This document shows, piece by piece, positions 1 to 11,894 of a stretch of DNA of 64,000 nt. This DNA is from Mytilus edulis. Taxonomy: Eukaryota; Mollusca; Bivalvia; Mytilida; Mytilidae. The notes under the pieces are model-generated. The model was not told the origin of the DNA. It saw nothing but the letters and a program-made list of their open reading frames with translations, and made no database searches. A program made the translations under genes and the position numbers. The stretch is taken from assembly GCF_963676685.1 (NCBI RefSeq), contig NC_092354.1:16994746-17058745 (forward strand), in the 5' to 3' direction. Within the stretch, counting starts at the first letter, position 1. The number at the start of each line of letters is the position of its first letter.

Positions 1-868
1 AAGCTTCTGTCCAAGTTTGGTACAAACCCAGGATAGTTTGAGAAAGTTATTAAAATTCTAAAAACTTTAACCACAGAGTGAATGTTTTGTTTCCCCACAG
101 AAAAAACTAAGTCCATTTATAGTAAAAAACTTTAACCACAGAGTGAATATTTGTTGAATATATATTGAAAACAAATAAATAAGATGTAAATGTCTGTTGA
201 CGTTAGAAATAAACTCATCATAGATATTAGGACTAAGTTTTGTATATACGCCAAACGCGCGTTTCGTATACAAAAGACTCATCAGTGACGCTCGAATCCA
301 AAGATGTGTACATCTTTTCTATATTTAAGAAATAATTCAGGGAAGCCATAGGTTGTTGGAAATTTACACATGGATTGGGCCGTGATATTTGAATTTTATT
401 CTGTTGATTTCTCCGAGCTCTTGTGCATTATTTCTTTTTATTATGCGTCTGAATAAGAATAACAGGTTTTTTTTTAATTGCACTTTTTAAAACAATAAAA
501 TCGGCAAATAGGTTCCAATGCATGTAGATTTACGCGGGAAGTATATTGTACATAACAGACATTATTATGTATACCTCTGAGTCTGCGCTAAGTATAGATC
601 TATCGAGAGTTTTGTCACAGTGTTGTTTACAAAGCGAAAGAAGCACGTCATACTAGAATTATAAATTAGATCTTTCAGTGCTGTTTATTTGGTATTTTTA
701 TTGACGTAATCGTTCTTGTACCATCATAATCAGTCGTTATCGTTAAAGCTTTAGAAGTGTACTAGTTTATATTGCACTGTACAAAAGATTCAGCACCCAA
801 ATGACGTTTTTGGAGGTCTGGAAAGCAGTTATTTATAAGTGGATATTTTAAAGATTTATAGATATAAG
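1..868. other. Noncoding, AT-rich; short repeats
   Basis: No gene is supported. A 22-nt direct repeat, starting AAACTTTAACC, occurs at about 62-83 and 127-148. Around 245-300 lies a sequence I recognise as a dispersed Mytilus repeat, centred on the perfect palindrome AAACGCGCGTTT (253-264) and followed by a conserved tract beginning CTCATCAGTGACG. Confidence 0.5.
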
Positions 869-1078
869 AAGATGGTGCATGATTTCGAATGAGACAACTT
901 TCCACAAAGTATAATGATTTGTTTCAAGTAAACCATTATAGATCAAAGTAGGGCCTTAAACACGGAGCCTTGGCTCATAGCGAACACCACGCTGTATAGG
1001 AACAACAAAAAAGTACTAGTGTTAAACCATTCAAACAGGAAAACCAACGGTCTAATTTGTATAAAAAAAGGAGATTCA
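869..1078 (+). repeat. Degenerate mussel dispersed repeat (fragment)
   Basis: This is a decayed copy of the repeat seen more completely at 15305-15660. Shared landmarks, in order, are GAGACAACT, AAGTAAACCATTATAG, CACGGAGCCTTGGCTCA, TACTAGTG, CCATTCAAAC and ACCAACGGTCTAAT. No coding capacity was seen. Confidence 0.65.
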
Positions 1079-3005
1079 AAAGTATAGGTCAGATTTTGTT
1101 GAATCAATCTGAACGAGAACAGTATGATTCATCTTTGTCACAAGTTAGTTTCATTGTTATCAATAAAGAAAGTCTTACATGCGTGCATTGCGAGCATATC
1201 AGATATATATTATTTCGGTGCGTTCATTATAAATTGCTAAAAATTATTGTTATATAGTATGTGAACAATAATTAGATACTTAGCTATTTTATTACGACTT
1301 TGTTTATTAAACCCCATCGGTACTGGCATTTTTATATTCGAAAATGGTGAATTGAACCTGGTTTTATAGCGCTAAACCTCTCACGTGTATGACAGTCTCA
1401 TCAAATTATGTCATATTTACAACGTTACGTTAACAAAACTGACATAATGGGTAAAATTGTAAAAATATGGGTACAGCAGTCAAATATTAATACTAATATA
1501 TACTAATATTGATATAACAAAAACATCGCTATGATATTTTAAAAGTATCGCATTGATATTTTAAAAGTATCGCATGGCGTATTTATGTATATAATAAAAA
1601 CACAGCACTTCAAATTTTACACGGACATAAACTTTAGCTTCTAGCAAACTTCTGAATGTATATTTAGACTCAATTGTTGTTTATATTTGAACAATAAGTT
1701 TAAAAGTTAGTATTTTCTTAATTTTTCGTTGCCAAAAACAACATTTTCCGCATGAAATGTCTGCATGTTTACAATTGATATTAGACAATATCGCTCATTG
1801 ATATAAGAAAAGTTTTTATCGTATCGCACCTTCCATAGACTGGGTACTAGCTACGAGATATATAAAAATCTAAAGTAAGATTTTTTTTGTTAAATCAATA
1901 ATGAAAGTGAAATAGTGAAATAATAATTCGCATTTAGCAGCCAAAATAGTTCAATTTTGTCAAATTAAGCAAAGAAACATTGATATTTGCTATTTCACTT
2001 GCAAGTGAACCAGTCGACCTTATTAAATCCGTATTCATGTGAACTTCAGTTTAACCCCTAGCTAGAGATTGACAACGCATGCATTGTACGTGTACTGGTT
2101 ATTTTTAAAGAAAAAGAATGTCAACAATGAAAGTGAAACTACGGTAAACCATTTGATCACTTATTCGATCCATATGAAATCATTCTCATACGGTTGAAAA
2201 CAATGTGAAACATACATGTTGAATGTATAAAATAAAATCAAACAGACCTATAAACATCCAATTGCACGTGTTGGTTTAATCTATTCATATCTTTATTGGT
2301 GTTTACATCGCTTATATGGTCATCTGAGGTCAAATCGATAGTTAATTAGATGGCGTCTGTACTACAATTCACACGAAACGAACCTACATATAATCAACCC
2401 ATGCGCTATAAACTGTTTCTTTTTGGACTTTTGGTAGTTTGGATAATTGTTTTACATTGTTATAAATCAAATATGAGAATTTGAGTCAAATCGGTGACCA
2501 TGAATTTCACAGCTAGTGCCCCTTTAACTTTTTAAATTCGTATTGACAAAAACATATTTCTAATTCTAATTGGGTAGTTCGAATTAGTTATTCGAATTAA
2601 AATAAAGAAAAGAGTGTGAACGCGATTAGCGAATTCGATTCGAATTTAATTCGAATTAACTGTCCGTGTGAACGAGGCATAAGACTACTAGTAAATGATC
2701 TAATTATCACCTAATATCAATACAATGTGTGTATTACAACCGGCAAACGTTCATGTTGTAATTAAAACATTCCAATCGACGAACACGCATCTTTAAATTG
2801 CTTATTGTTTCTTCTTCTTCTTTCAGTACAGAATCGGACTCTTCTTGAGTGTATATAAATGACTCTTGCACGTGAATTCATGAGACCTTCCCTCCTCAAT
2901 TAATAAAAACTATTTACAAATAAAAATATGTACATATGGGGGAAGCAATACTAATATTTTCATTTCAAAGTTAAAGACCAGATTAAATACATATTTTTAA
3001 GCAGT
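1079..3005. other. Intergenic, no gene recognised
   Basis: AT-rich sequence with no supportable coding region. A short direct repeat built on AAAAGTATCGCAT lies near 1540-1576. A cluster of AATTCGAATT-type palindromes lies at about 2575-2665, next to a GTGTGAACG motif that occurs twice; it may be the end of an unidentified repeat. Confidence 0.4.
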
Positions 3006-3624
3006 TTAAGGTAGATGGGGTGTCTAAATTATAATCCATAGAATCTTTTAATAATTTGCCAAAATGTAGTTAATATCCTGCTTGTTTAAAAACATTATTA
3101 AAAAGAATGGGTCACCGGACTTATTTTCACACTACAGGTTGTGCTTAATTGTCAAGATTTTGTATAGATTATGCATGGAAAACCCATTTTTCCGCCATAA
3201 AACGCAAACCACACCATAGAATTTTGAGATAAAATATGACAAGATAGCTCCAATATTATGCTTTCAGATAAGAAAAAGAAAAAATGGGGTCACCGGACTC
3301 GTTTTCTTGCTACATGTAAAAATAGGTAAATTCCTAATACATTCTATTGTAAAAGTAACACTATCTGAGTTATCTGCCCTTGCATTTGAGTTGCCTCCCC
3401 TTATTTGAGAAAGTTGGAAAAAAATGAATCAAACAAAAGAATTCTTATTTTTGTAAAATACAATCATAAATATGATCAAACATGGCATTTTCTATATTAT
3501 AATGAAAATTCTTACACATGAATTACCTACTAATATAAAAATTTGCACATTTCATCAAATATCTAGACCTTGTTTTCTAGTATTTCAAAATCCAAGATGG
3601 AGGAAGACACCCTATCTACCTTAA
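3006..3624. mobile_element. TTAA-flanked inverted-repeat element (619 bp)
   Basis: The element is bounded by TTAA on both sides. The left end reads GGTAGATGGGGTGTC and the right end GACACCCTATCTACC, a 15-bp inverted repeat with one mismatch. A TTAA target is typical of piggyBac and Kolobok transposons. There is no transposase, so this would be a non-autonomous copy. Internally, a GGTCACCGGACT motif occurs twice (near 3110 and 3291). The family assignment rests only on the TTAA and the inverted ends. Confidence 0.6.
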
Positions 3625-3904
3625 GCATGATTTAATTTGAATAATATCAACGGGCTGGGGCAATCTTTTTTTTTCATCATCTGACAACAAGGTATTTTGT
3701 ATTCTTCAAATATGTTCCTGTATTATAAATATAAAGTCATTCGTTCTCTTCTATAGACTTTTGTCTAAAATAAAAAAAAAATTAAAAAAAAATATTGTGC
3801 GAGTTTAAATATATCTACACCTATGATCCATTCATGTCTTTTATTTCCCCGACAAGGTTCGAATCTGGTGACTTTAAAACCATTATATTTTAGATAAGAT
3901 TCTA

Positions 3905-5034
3905 AAACTTTCAAATTGTTTGATTTCATCAAAAATTTAATAATTGGGTTTCTTTGATATATGCCAAAACTAACTGTAAATGTAGATTCTTAATTTTTGG
4001 TCCCGTTTTCAAATTGGTCTACATTAATGTCCAAAGGGTCCAAAATTAAACTATGTTTGATTTTAACAAAAAATGAATTCTTGGGCTTTTTTGATATGCT
4101 GAATCTAAACATGTACTCAGATTTTTGATTATTGGCCCAGTTTTCAAGTTGGTTCAAATCAGAATCCAAAATTATTATATTAAGTATTGTCATATTGTGT
4201 AATAGCAAGAAATTTTCAATTGCACAGTATTCAGCAATAGCAAGAAATCTTCAATTGCACAGTATTGTGCAATAGCAAGAAATTTTCAATTGCACAGTAT
4301 TGCGCAATAGCAAATAATCTTAAAGTGCACAGTATTGTGCAATAGCAAATATTTTCAATTGCACAGTATTGCGCAATAGGAAGAAATATTTAATTGCACA
4401 ATATTGTTTAATAGCAAGAAATTTTCAATTGGAGTTATCTTTCTTTGTCCAATGTATATTCACTTTTACTACCAACTGATAAATTAAAACAATCTTTACC
4501 ATTCAGTGATAACAAGCACTTTATTTAACATTTTAATATTTTATGATGTATTTAAATGAGTAACTATTGTTGCAAACTCGATTAGAAATTTGAATTGAGA
4601 TCGGTTTATGAATAAAGGAAAGGGGGATGTGAAAAAAAAATTGTTGGGGTTTAATTTTTCGCATTTGAAATTTCATAAATTAAAAGAAAATTTCTTCAAA
4701 CATTTTTTTGAGAGCATTAATATTCAAGAGCATATATATAGTATAAAATTGAGAATGGAAATGGGGAATGTGTCAAAGAGACAACAACCCGACCAAATAA
4801 AAAACAACAGCAGAGGGTCACCAACAGGTCTTCAATGTAGCGATAATTGCTCAAAGGCAAAAAAGTCCATTAAACCACATTCATTCTGTGTCAGAAACCT
4901 ATGCTGTGTCAACTATTTAATCACAATCCAAATTAAGAGCTGAATCTAGCTTGAATGTTGTGACCATACTTGCCCAAACCGTTCAGGGTTCAACCTCTGC
5001 GGTCGTATAAAGCTGCGCCCTGCGGAGCATCTGG
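3905..5034 (+). mobile_element. 5'-truncated Helentron-like (HINE/pearl-like) element, copy D
   Basis: This shares its 3' two-thirds with the fuller copies at 31494-33470 and 33607-35199. It holds a tandem array of roughly 33-35 bp units (GCACAGTATTGTGCAATAGC type, about 4195-4440). It ends with the subterminal inverted repeat TGCGGTCGTATAA, the imperfect hairpin GCTGCGCCCTGCGGAGC and ATCTGG. The 5' terminus TTATACGACCGCA is missing. At about 4740-4850 it contains or abuts another common mussel repeat (GGGAATGTGTCAAAGAGACA). Open frames here, such as 4608-4943, are not considered genes. Confidence 0.6.
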
Positions 5035-5304
5035 TTATTTATGAATTGACATCGTTTGGTGCTAAACATTATTGAAGATCAAATCAGGACACAAATTACC
5101 GGTGTTCATTTGCGAACTTATTTGAAAGGTGTACTTTCAAATAAATTGATTTGATTTAATATAATAATTGACCATTAATAATGTAAGATTCTCGAAAAGC
5201 ATATTTATATATATGATATGTAGATCATATCCCAAATCAATATACAGGTATCAAACGTAAATGCATTTTAATATAGGATGCCATTAAAAAGGAGGGTAAT
5301 TTTT

Positions 5305-6377
5305 AACCGGATTTTTGGGACAAAAATGTCGGTTATTAATTTGGGGATGTACGGCGGGCGGCCGGGCGGTCGGTCGGGCGGGCGGCAATCAAATGTTGTC
5401 CGTGCATTCACCCATGAACCATTCAACCAAACTTTATAAAAAATTAATATGTTGTTACTGACAACTAAATGAAGGTCAAGATCAATAATGGCGATATTGA
5501 CTTTTACCGTTCAGGAGTTATGGTTCTTGGAAGATGAAAAATGGAGTTTCCAGTCGTGTCCGTGCATTAACTCATGAACCGTTCAACCAAAGCTTTAAAA
5601 ACTTTAATATGTAGTTACTGACAACTAAATGAAGGTCAAGTTCAATAATGGCGATTTTGACTTTTACCGTTCAGGAGTTATCATGGTTCTTGAAAGATGG
5701 AAAAATGGAGTTTGCAGTCGTGTCCGTGCATTAACTCATGACCGTTCAACCAAAGCTTATAAAACTTTAATATGTTGTTACTGACAACTAAATGAAGGTC
5801 AAGTTCAATAACGGCGATTTTGACTTTTACCGTTCTGGAGTTACGGTTCTTGAAAGATAAAAAAAATGGAGTTTCCAGTCGTGTCCGTGCATTTACACAT
5901 GAACTGTTGTACCAAATCTTACCAAATTTTAATATGCTGTTACTGATGACAAAATGAAGGTCAAGTTCAATAATAACGATTTTGACTTTTACCTTTCTGG
6001 AGTTATGGTTCTTGAAAGATGGAAACATGGAGTTTCCAGTCGTGTACGTGCATTTACGCATGAACTGTTCTACCAAATCTTCCCAAATTTTAATATGTTG
6101 TTACTGATGACAAAATAGAGGTCAAGTTAAATAATGACGATTTTGACTTCTACTGTTCAGGAGTTATGGTTCTTGAAAGATCGTAAAATGGCATTTCCAT
6201 TCAAGTTGTTGAATTTACTCATGAACCATTCAATCTAAGCTTTTCAAATTTTAATATGTTGATACTGATGACAAAGTTGAGGTCAAATTTGATATTGACG
6301 ATTTTTACTTTCACCGTTCATCAGTTATGGTTCTTGTGATATTTGCAGGACATAAATAAATGTTAATAAATCCGGTT
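5305..6377. mobile_element. Tandem-repeat-bearing element with short inverted ends
   Basis: The candidate ends are AACCGGATTT (5305-5314) and its exact reverse complement AAATCCGGTT (6368-6377). Near the left end is a GGGCGGTCGG-type GC-rich run (5350-5388). It is followed by about six diverging tandem units of roughly 160 bp; the landmark GTCCGTGCAT recurs at about 5399, 5559, 5720 and 5880. Inverted ends, a simple repeat and ~160-bp units are the architecture of bivalve pearl-type elements. No protein is encoded. Confidence 0.5.
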
Positions 6378-7035
6378 TGTTGTCGTTGTGACAGCCTCTT
6401 GTTATATAAAATTTCACAAAATTATGACCCATATTTTTGGCACATCCCTGTATACCAAATAATAGGAAGTTACCTACCCCTGTGTAATTATCCTTCAATC
6501 GGCAATCTTCGGGTATCTTCGCTTCTCTTCTTCTATGAGGCACGGAATCGGCCGAGTTGTGACGATTGAAATATCCTTAGTTCATGGTTGAATTACTTAC
6601 ATTTATTTAGTCATAATGATTTGCAATGATCAATATTAAATGATCATGCTGTTTATCAGATTGTCTTTTCTAATTTTATTTATACAGACAGGTTATACAT
6701 ATCTTTATTTACTATTATAAAAGATAAGATTATGTAACATGCATGCCAATGTCATGAATGGGATAACTCTCAAAGTTGCAATTCATGAAAAATTAACAAT
6801 AATTTCAAATATATAAGTACACAATGTAAGTCATAGATGCATAAATGCAGAGATCCAATGTCAAAATAGATATGATATGTATCATGTGTATTATTTTATA
6901 GACAATAGACAATATTCATTAGTACAAACACATTTACATTAAATGCTTATGACATACAAAATTAAGATAATAAACTGACAGCTAGTTAAATTAGTTATAA
7001 TTATATTAGAGTGACAGTGGTATTCACAGCGAAGT
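6378..7035. other. Upstream region of zinc-finger gene A
   Basis: No gene is recognised. The part from about 6835 (a tract beginning GATGCATAAATGCAGAGA) is similar to sequence upstream of gene C near 55000 and to 22380-22400. It therefore probably belongs to the duplicated gene unit, as intron or promoter-proximal sequence. Confidence 0.4.
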
Positions 7036-7089
7036 TGCAGAAAGGTATCAAAAGGTTTATATATCTTTATATTTGTTTGTTCTTTACAG
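7036..7089 (+). promoter_or_regulatory. Conserved 3' splice site region, gene A
   Basis: The tract from GCAGAAAGGTATCAAAAGG to the T-rich TTTGTTCTTTACAG is nearly identical to 36693-36747 and related to 55085-55135. The polypyrimidine run ending in CAG looks like a splice acceptor. It implies that the zinc-finger ORF is a last or internal exon with an upstream exon not identified here. Confidence 0.6.
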
Positions 7090-7134
7090 AGTTGTATAAG
7101 AACGCACATTCTTGAGATAAACATTATCAATAAG

Positions 7135-8553
7135 ATGTCAGAGGGAGGAGAGGATTTAGGCACAACCAACGGTACGCTTCAGAGACGCATCAACACACAG
7201 GCTGATAAAACACATTATAAATGTGATGTTTGTGGTAGAGAATTCAGTCAAAGTAGTCACTTAAAGAGACATGTAAGAACACATACTGGTGAAAAACCTT
7301 ATAAATGTGATGTGTGTGCTAAAGAATTTAGTAAAGGTAGTCACTTAAAGCAACATATAAGAACGCATACGGGTGAAAAACCTTATAAATGTGATCTTTG
7401 TGCCAGAGAATTTAGTCAAACAGGTCACCTAAAGACACACTTGAAAACACATACTGGTATAAAACTTCATGATTGTGATGTTTGTTTTCGAAAATTTAGA
7501 GAAAGAAGAGCCTTAAAAAGACATATGAGAACACATACTGGGGAAAAACCTTATAAATGTGATCTCTGTGCTAGAGAATTTTGTCGAAGAGGTCAGTTAA
7601 AGATACATGTGAGAATACATACAGGGGAAAAACCTTATAAATGTGATATGTGTGTTAGAGAATTTTCTCAAGGAAATCAGCTTAAGGTGCACATGATTAC
7701 ACATACTGGAGAAAAACCTCACAACTGTCATTTATGTGGTAAACGGTTTAATTATCTTAGAAGTTTACAGAGTCACATGAGAACTCATACAGGCGATACA
7801 CCTTTTGACTGTGATATATGTGGTAAAGGGTTTAATCATGTTGGGAGTTTACAGAGGCACCTGATAATACATACAGGTGTTAAACCCCATACCTGTGATG
7901 TATGTGGTAAAGCGTTTAATCAGCTTGCTTATTTACAGAGTCACATGAGAATACATACAGGTGGTAAACCTCATGAATGTGATGTTTGTGGGAAAGGGTT
8001 TAGTCAACGTAAAAGTTTACAGAGACACACGAGAACACATACAGGGGATAAACTTTACAAATGTGATGAATGTGGTAAAGGGTTGACTTATTCCAGTGAA
8101 TTACAGCGACACATGAGAATACATACAGGTGTTAAACCCCATAACTGCGATGTGTGTGGCAAAGCGTTTAATCAGCTTGTTAATTTTCAGAGTCACATGA
8201 GAACACATACAGGTGATACACCTTATATATGTGATGTATGTGGTAAACGGTTTAGTCAGAATAGAAGTTTACAGAGTCACACGAGAACACATACAGGGGA
8301 TAAACCTTACAACTGTGATGTTTGTGGTAAAGCGTTTAATCAGCAATCTCATTTACGAGTTCACATAAGAATACATACAGGCGACAGACCTCATGACTGT
8401 AATGTTTGTGGTAAAGCGTTTAATCAGAAATCTCATTTACAAGTTCACATGAGAATACATATAGGTGATAAATCTTATGTCTGTGATGTTTGTGGTAAAG
8501 CGTTTAGTCAGCTTGGTAATTTACGTAGACACATGGGAACACAACATGAATGA
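7135..8553 (+). CDS. Poly-C2H2 zinc-finger protein A (16 fingers)
   Basis: This encodes a 472-residue protein made almost entirely of 28-residue C2H2 fingers joined by TGEKP-like linkers, so it is predicted to be a nuclear nucleic-acid-binding protein. I count 16 fingers with C-x2-C-x12-H-x3-H spacing; the last has H-x4-H (HMGTQH). Fingers 1-6 are mostly of the CAREF/LKRH type and 7-16 of the CGKGF/LQSH type, an order repeated in genes B and C. Finger 11 has Leu for the core Phe (GKGLTY) and finger 12 Phe for the core Leu. No KRAB, SCAN, BTB or ZAD domain is visible before finger 1. The start MSEGGEDL follows a probable splice acceptor at 7089, so an upstream coding exon cannot be excluded. 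The stop is probably secondary: finger-like sequence continues after it in another frame. Confidence 0.85.
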   Translation: MSEGGEDLGTTNGTLQRRINTQADKTHYKCDVCGREFSQSSHLKRHVRTHTGEKPYKCDVCAKEFSKGSHLKQHIRTHTGEKPYKCDLCAREFSQTGHLKTHLKTHTGIKLHDCDVCFRKFRERRALKRHMRTHTGEKPYKCDLCAREFCRRGQLKIHVRIHTGEKPYKCDMCVREFSQGNQLKVHMITHTGEKPHNCHLCGKRFNYLRSLQSHMRTHTGDTPFDCDICGKGFNHVGSLQRHLIIHTGVKPHTCDVCGKAFNQLAYLQSHMRIHTGGKPHECDVCGKGFSQRKSLQRHTRTHTGDKLYKCDECGKGLTYSSELQRHMRIHTGVKPHNCDVCGKAFNQLVNFQSHMRTHTGDTPYICDVCGKRFSQNRSLQSHTRTHTGDKPYNCDVCGKAFNQQSHLRVHIRIHTGDRPHDCNVCGKAFNQKSHLQVHMRIHIGDKSYVCDVCGKAFSQLGNLRRHMGTQHE

Positions 8554-8712
8554 TAAACCTCATGATTGTGATGTATGTAGTAAAGAGTTTGATCAGCTTT
8601 GGAATTTACAGATCTGCTCACATGAGAATACATACAGGTTATTAACCTTATGACTGTCCCCGGGGCTGTGATGTATGTGGTAAAGGGTTTGATCGGGTTG
8701 GTACTTTACCAG
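8554..8712 (+). pseudogene. Decayed zinc-finger units 3' of gene A
   Basis: Immediately after the stop, finger sequence continues out of frame: GATAAACCTCATGATTGTGA, then GATGTATGTAGTAAAGAGTT, then GATGTATGTGGTAAAGGGTT. At the junction the expected ACACATACAGGTGAT is replaced by a sequence one base longer. That puts TGA in frame and ends gene A. At least two further fingers are broken here by indels. Confidence 0.7.
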
Positions 8713-8807
8713 TCAGGGGACTTACTTAAATGACAGTGTATGTAAAGTGCGGATCCTAAAATATCATTTTTATTGTATATGCCATAAATGTCTAATGTAG
8801 AATGATA

Positions 8808-8813
8808 AATAAA
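8808..8813 (+). other. Candidate polyadenylation signal, gene A
   Basis: This is an AATAAA hexamer about 255 bp after the gene A stop, in AT-rich sequence. It is plausible by position only. Confidence 0.35.
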
Positions 8814-10891
8814 CAGACGAACTTTTTTTAATTTTTGAAGAAAATGAAGAAAAATTAAAATGTATATGTTCAGAAATACATAATACTAATAAAACAAAGT
8901 AAGAGATGCGAGCGGGATTTATCGCGCCTAAAGCCATCCAACTGTGAAATATATACCAAAATAGGTGAATTTTTAGGACATTTCACGAACAGATCGTGCA
9001 GGTGCTTTATAACTAACAGGTGAGATGTTGTTGCAGTAAAAAATATTCATTTTAATACAATTATTAAAGTTGTATAACGTAGAATATGTTTTGTCATTCA
9101 GTTTCTTCATATTTAATTTTAACTAAATTCCACTATGATGATTTCGTAATGCTAGTCATGTTTACTGTCGAATAATGATACTATTCTTTCATTTTAACTG
9201 TGGAGCGAATCATTAGTATTGTATATGCGGTGAATTTTCACTGTATAATTTTTTTTTTTCTATTACAGCTCATTTCTTTAAGCATGTAGAGCAAGACTTT
9301 AGTTGATTTGCTTGCTTTTTTTTATTGGATAATCATTATGATAACACCCAATTTAATTCAAATATTAAAAATACAGGTTAAACTATGCCTATTCATATTG
9401 TTTAAAAATGTCAATCTTATTTACAAAGTTTGTATAAACAATTATACAAACAAAGCAAGCAAGCCAACCAAAGTTTTGCTTTACATGCATTAGGAAATTA
9501 GCTGTAAAGCCTTAATTTAGCCGACTTGCTCAAATAATAGATAAAGTAAGAGAAAGATTTGAAAAAAATTTAACTTAATGCTGTTCAGTGTGAGCCAAGA
9601 CTCCATGTTGAAGACCGTATTTTGACGTATAATGGTCTACTTTTATAAATTGTGATGGGAATCTGCCAAAACAGTAAGCGGGATCCGGGATCAGAACCCC
9701 CCAATGAGACCCCAGAAAAAGGTATTTTTGTATATTCATCCTATTGTTACAGTCATGCCTTCAATAACAAAAGTATCCGATGCATGCATTTTTTCATATT
9801 TTTGGTCCCTTTTTCAATTTTGTGGGGTCCAAATTTATAGACAAAAGTCCTTTAATATAGATATTTGGAATTCGTTGACATGCTGAATCTGACCATGTAT
9901 CAAGTTTGGGGATTTTTTGCCTAGTTGCTGAAATAGCCCACATAGAGTTCCAAAGGGTCTAAAATCAACAAAAATGAATTGTAGCATGCATTTCGTGTAC
10001 AATAACCCAAATGTGCATGGTTTTACCTCTGTGGTAGTATCCATTCGCGGATCTAGAATTTTTCATAAGTAGGGGCCCACTGACTGCTTAAGAGGGCCCG
10101 CTGCTGTCACGCTCCAGTGATTCACTATATAAGTTAAAATCGAGGAGAAACGTAATCTGAAGAATACAATATGACATTTTGAGAATCGCTTTTGTTACAA
10201 GTTTGAAAAGCTATATTTGATGAAGAATGATTGAGGAGTTTGTATTTCAATTGGAAAATACATGTATCATAAATCCTAAAGTCATCAACTAAGTTTTTTT
10301 TCATTTGTTGCAAGTGCATTTATCACATAATTCTACAATAAAAATTCCTCGCATCTTTGAAAATTCTACATTAATAATGACTGCACTAACAGTGATAATT
10401 CATCGCATCTATAGTTAAAATGGATCGCTTTCAATAACTGATATGCTAATATTATGATGCTTTTATAACACTTATTTGAAGTGTAATGCTATGTTTGTAT
10501 ATTATAAAGACATATCACAATGAAAATATGTTAAAACTTAACTTAAAATCCTTTAACTTGATATTTTCAAAACGTAAACAAATACAGTTTTCCCATGATC
10601 CTTTATTCTACAATAGACATACCCGCATATAACAGTAAAAATGAACTAGCTGGATTCGCACTTCATATACACTGAATGAGTGATTTTCTAAGTAACATTA
10701 TTTCCACAAAGGTTGAAAGTAAGAGTTGTCTTTCTTTAATAATCGCCTATTTACGTAGTACAAATCAATCACTAGAAGAAGTGATTTAATTTTACTGTAG
10801 CTTTAAATATAGAATACTAATGATCCAAGGACTAGTTATGTTTCTAAAATTATCAGAACCAACATCTGTGTTGATCATGTTGATAGGATGA
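8814..10891. other. Intergenic; partial dispersed repeats
   Basis: No gene is recognised. At about 10043-10135 is one end of the GCGGATC-type short element found whole at 10892-11052. The stretch 9780-9970 resembles the GGTCCAAA-rich internal sequence of the Helentron-like elements. The rest is AT-rich and unexplained. Confidence 0.4.
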
Positions 10892-11052
10892 CAGTGGCGG
10901 ATCCAGAAATTTGCATAAGTAGGGGCCCGTTGACTGCATAAGAGGGGACCCGCTCCGTTCATGCTTCAGTGATTCCCTTTATAAGCAACCAAATTTTTCC
11001 AAGAAAAGGGGGGCCAGGCCCCACTGGGCCCTTCCCCCTAAATCCGCCTCTG
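10892..11052. mobile_element. Short non-autonomous element with 5-bp target duplication (copy 1)
   Basis: The 161-bp element begins CAGTGGCGGATCCAG and ends ATCCGCCTCTG, which are inverted. It is flanked by GATGA at 10887-10891 and 11053-11057. Its end sequence (CAG...CTG) resembles hAT-type termini, but the duplication is 5 bp rather than 8. It is related to 18924-19089 and 20365-20518. Confidence 0.7.
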
Positions 11053-11390
11053 GATGACTAGGTCATTTCAGGTGATGACCTTGACCTTGTACTGAATCTA
11101 GGATAATGACATAAAAATCACTTGTTTAAGTATCATACCTCAATTTCCTTCCCAAAATCACTTCTTTAAGTATTATTATTTTAATAGCCCCAACCAATTT
11201 TAACACCCCCGAACAGTGAAATTTTATTACATAATCTTAATGATGAAACCTTGAACTTCACAGGAAAAATACTCCCACTGCTGGGAAAAATCTGTCACGA
11301 AAGTATCAGTTTATTATGTAAAGCCAATATTATAGCAATTTTTCAACAACAAAATCAAAATTTAAAATTCACTTATTTAAGTAAGTCCCT
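11053..11390. other. Spacer, nothing recognised
   Basis: AT-rich sequence containing a GACCTTGACCTTG motif near 11085. No gene is supported. Confidence 0.3.
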
Positions 11391-11530
11391 TGACTGTTTA
11401 CAGAAACACATGAGAACACATACCAGGGCCGGGATAAACCTTATGACTGCCATGTATGTTGTAAACGGGTTAGTCGGCTTGATAGTTTAAATAGACACAT
11501 GAGAATACATACTGAGGAAAAAGCAAATAA
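11391..11530 (+). pseudogene. Zinc-finger relic
   Basis: Remnants of about two fingers are visible: TTACAGAAACACATGAGAAC, then GATAAACCTTATGACTGCCA, then TGTTGTAAACGGGTTAGTCG, then ACACATGAGAATACATACTG. The frame is broken at the linker and both Cys and Phe positions are eroded. The sequence after it (to about 11640) matches that following the relics at 56670 and 58775, so this is the tail of a duplicated ZF gene. Confidence 0.7.
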
Positions 11531-11894
11531 CACTCACAATGAGATGTTTGTCGTTGAGGTTCAGTGTGAGTGATATTTACATAGACACATGAAAACACAT
11601 ACTAGTCAAATCAAAGAAAATCTAATTTGGTACCAAATTTCATGAATTCAGACTTGCAGAGAACGCATACTTGCAACAAACATAACTATGACGTATACAT
11701 GCTGAAAAGTTGTTTTTCAGAAGAAATGCAGTAAAGAGACACATTCTGGAGATAACTTTTATATATAGTATATGTGATTTAATTAGAAGAGTGTTGTATA
11801 AAAATAGAAACTGACAGACACATGAAAACATATATTTGTGTGAGATTTAAATGATGGGCCAAACATTATTTGAAATGATGACTCATATATAGAG
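11531..11894 (+). repeat. Duplicated downstream module of the ZF unit
   Basis: This sequence recurs downstream of every ZF copy (about 38575-38720, 56690-57130 and 58790-59090). Landmarks are GTGATATTTACATAGACAC, ACTAGTCAAATCAA, GAAACTGACAGAC and GGGCCAAACATTATTTGAAA. No coding potential was seen. It probably represents former 3' untranslated or eroded finger sequence. Confidence 0.65.

Noticed and set aside
3855-3885. tRNA-like GGTTCGAATC
   Set aside because: The flanks do not form a T-arm stem, and no acceptor or anticodon arm is found.
4608-4943. 111-codon plus-strand frame
   Set aside because: It crosses Helentron-like copy D and a common mussel repeat; no domain.
5681-6076. 131-codon minus-strand frame
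   Set aside because: It lies across ~160-bp tandem units and its peptide repeats simply reflect the array.
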